Shown one piece after another: positions 6,386 to 6,471 of a DNA stretch of 6,471 nt; within the stretch, counting starts at the first letter, position 1; every line of letters starts with the position of its first letter. Below the pieces are notes generated by a model that saw nothing but the letters and a program-made list of their open reading frames with translations, did not search any database and was not told the DNA's origin. Made by a program: the position numbers and the translations under genes. This DNA is from Candidatus Cryptobacteroides faecihippi (GTDB taxonomy: Bacteria; Bacteroidota; Bacteroidia; Bacteroidales; UBA932), in the NCBI GenBank assembly GCA_018066065.1, contig JAGHSC010000097.1:1-6471 (forward strand). Reading direction: 5' to 3'.

Positions 6386-6471
6386 TTACTTCTTCTTTCT
6401 TCTTTCGATGATGAACTTGTTGGAAGTAGCCTTAGGATTACGTGTCTTGTATCCCTTTGCAGGAAGTCCCT
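6386..6471 (-). CDS. rplB: 50S ribosomal protein L2 (C-terminal 27 residues only)
   Basis: The gene enters from the right edge, and only its last 27 codons and the TAA stop lie inside. They read GLPAKGYKTRNPKATSNKF followed by IIERRKKK, the standard L2 C-terminus of Bacteroidota. L2 is a core 23S-binding protein needed for subunit joining and peptidyl transfer. The order rplB-rpsS-rplV-rpsC confirms the S10 operon. It is too short to annotate without that context. Confidence 0.93.
   Translation of the reverse strand, partial: GLPAKGYKTRNPKATSNKFIIERRKKK

Noticed and set aside
1..6471. CRISPR arrays, tRNA or rRNA genes, insertion sequences
   Set aside because: I see no direct-repeat/spacer pattern, no tRNA-like cloverleaf, and no transposase or terminal repeats; nearly all bases are coding on the minus strand.

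Overview
The window looks like a chromosomal piece of a Bacteroidales (phylum Bacteroidota) bacterium. The pointers are the protein families (an α-mannosidase-type GH92 lipoprotein, a HEAT-repeat/DUF1080 protein and a Tat-type Gfo/Idh/MocA oxidoreductase), ribosomal proteins that resemble Bacteroidota versions, a TAnnTTTG-type promoter element, and starts that lack clear Shine-Dalgarno sites. I cannot fix the genus. Every gene lies on the minus strand, so transcription runs from right to left.

Right part (about 6471 to 4809): the middle of the S10 ribosomal operon, in the order rplB (3' end only), rpsS, rplV, rpsC. Gaps are 18, 19 and 2 bases. The operon does not continue into rplP-rpmC-rpsQ as the classical order would. 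A strong intrinsic terminator follows 21 bases after the rpsC stop. RpsC carries an Arg/Gly-rich C-terminal tail.

Middle and left part (about 4793 to 1): a new transcription unit with its own likely promoter. It encodes (i) a 435-residue Gfo/Idh/MocA oxidoreductase with a twin-arginine signal, (ii) a secreted protein made of a long Ala-rich helical (HEAT-like) repeat region followed by a DUF1080 / 3-keto-disaccharide hydrolase domain, and (iii) the first 209 residues of a GH92 lipoprotein that runs off the left edge. Gaps are 15 and 5 bases, so this is almost surely one operon. The families suggest a cell-envelope glycan pathway: the oxidoreductase makes a 3-keto sugar, the DUF1080 protein cleaves the 3-keto glycoside, and GH92 trims α-mannosides.

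The most notable feature is an in-frame amber codon (TAG, bases 1136-1134) inside the DUF1080 domain. The frame stays open for another 166 codons that match the family to its end, and the TAG sits where relatives, as I recall them, carry Tyr. It is the only TAG among the six stop codons visible in the window; the other five are TAA. As read, the protein loses most of its catalytic domain. This could be a recent nonsense mutation, a base-calling error or, less likely, readthrough.
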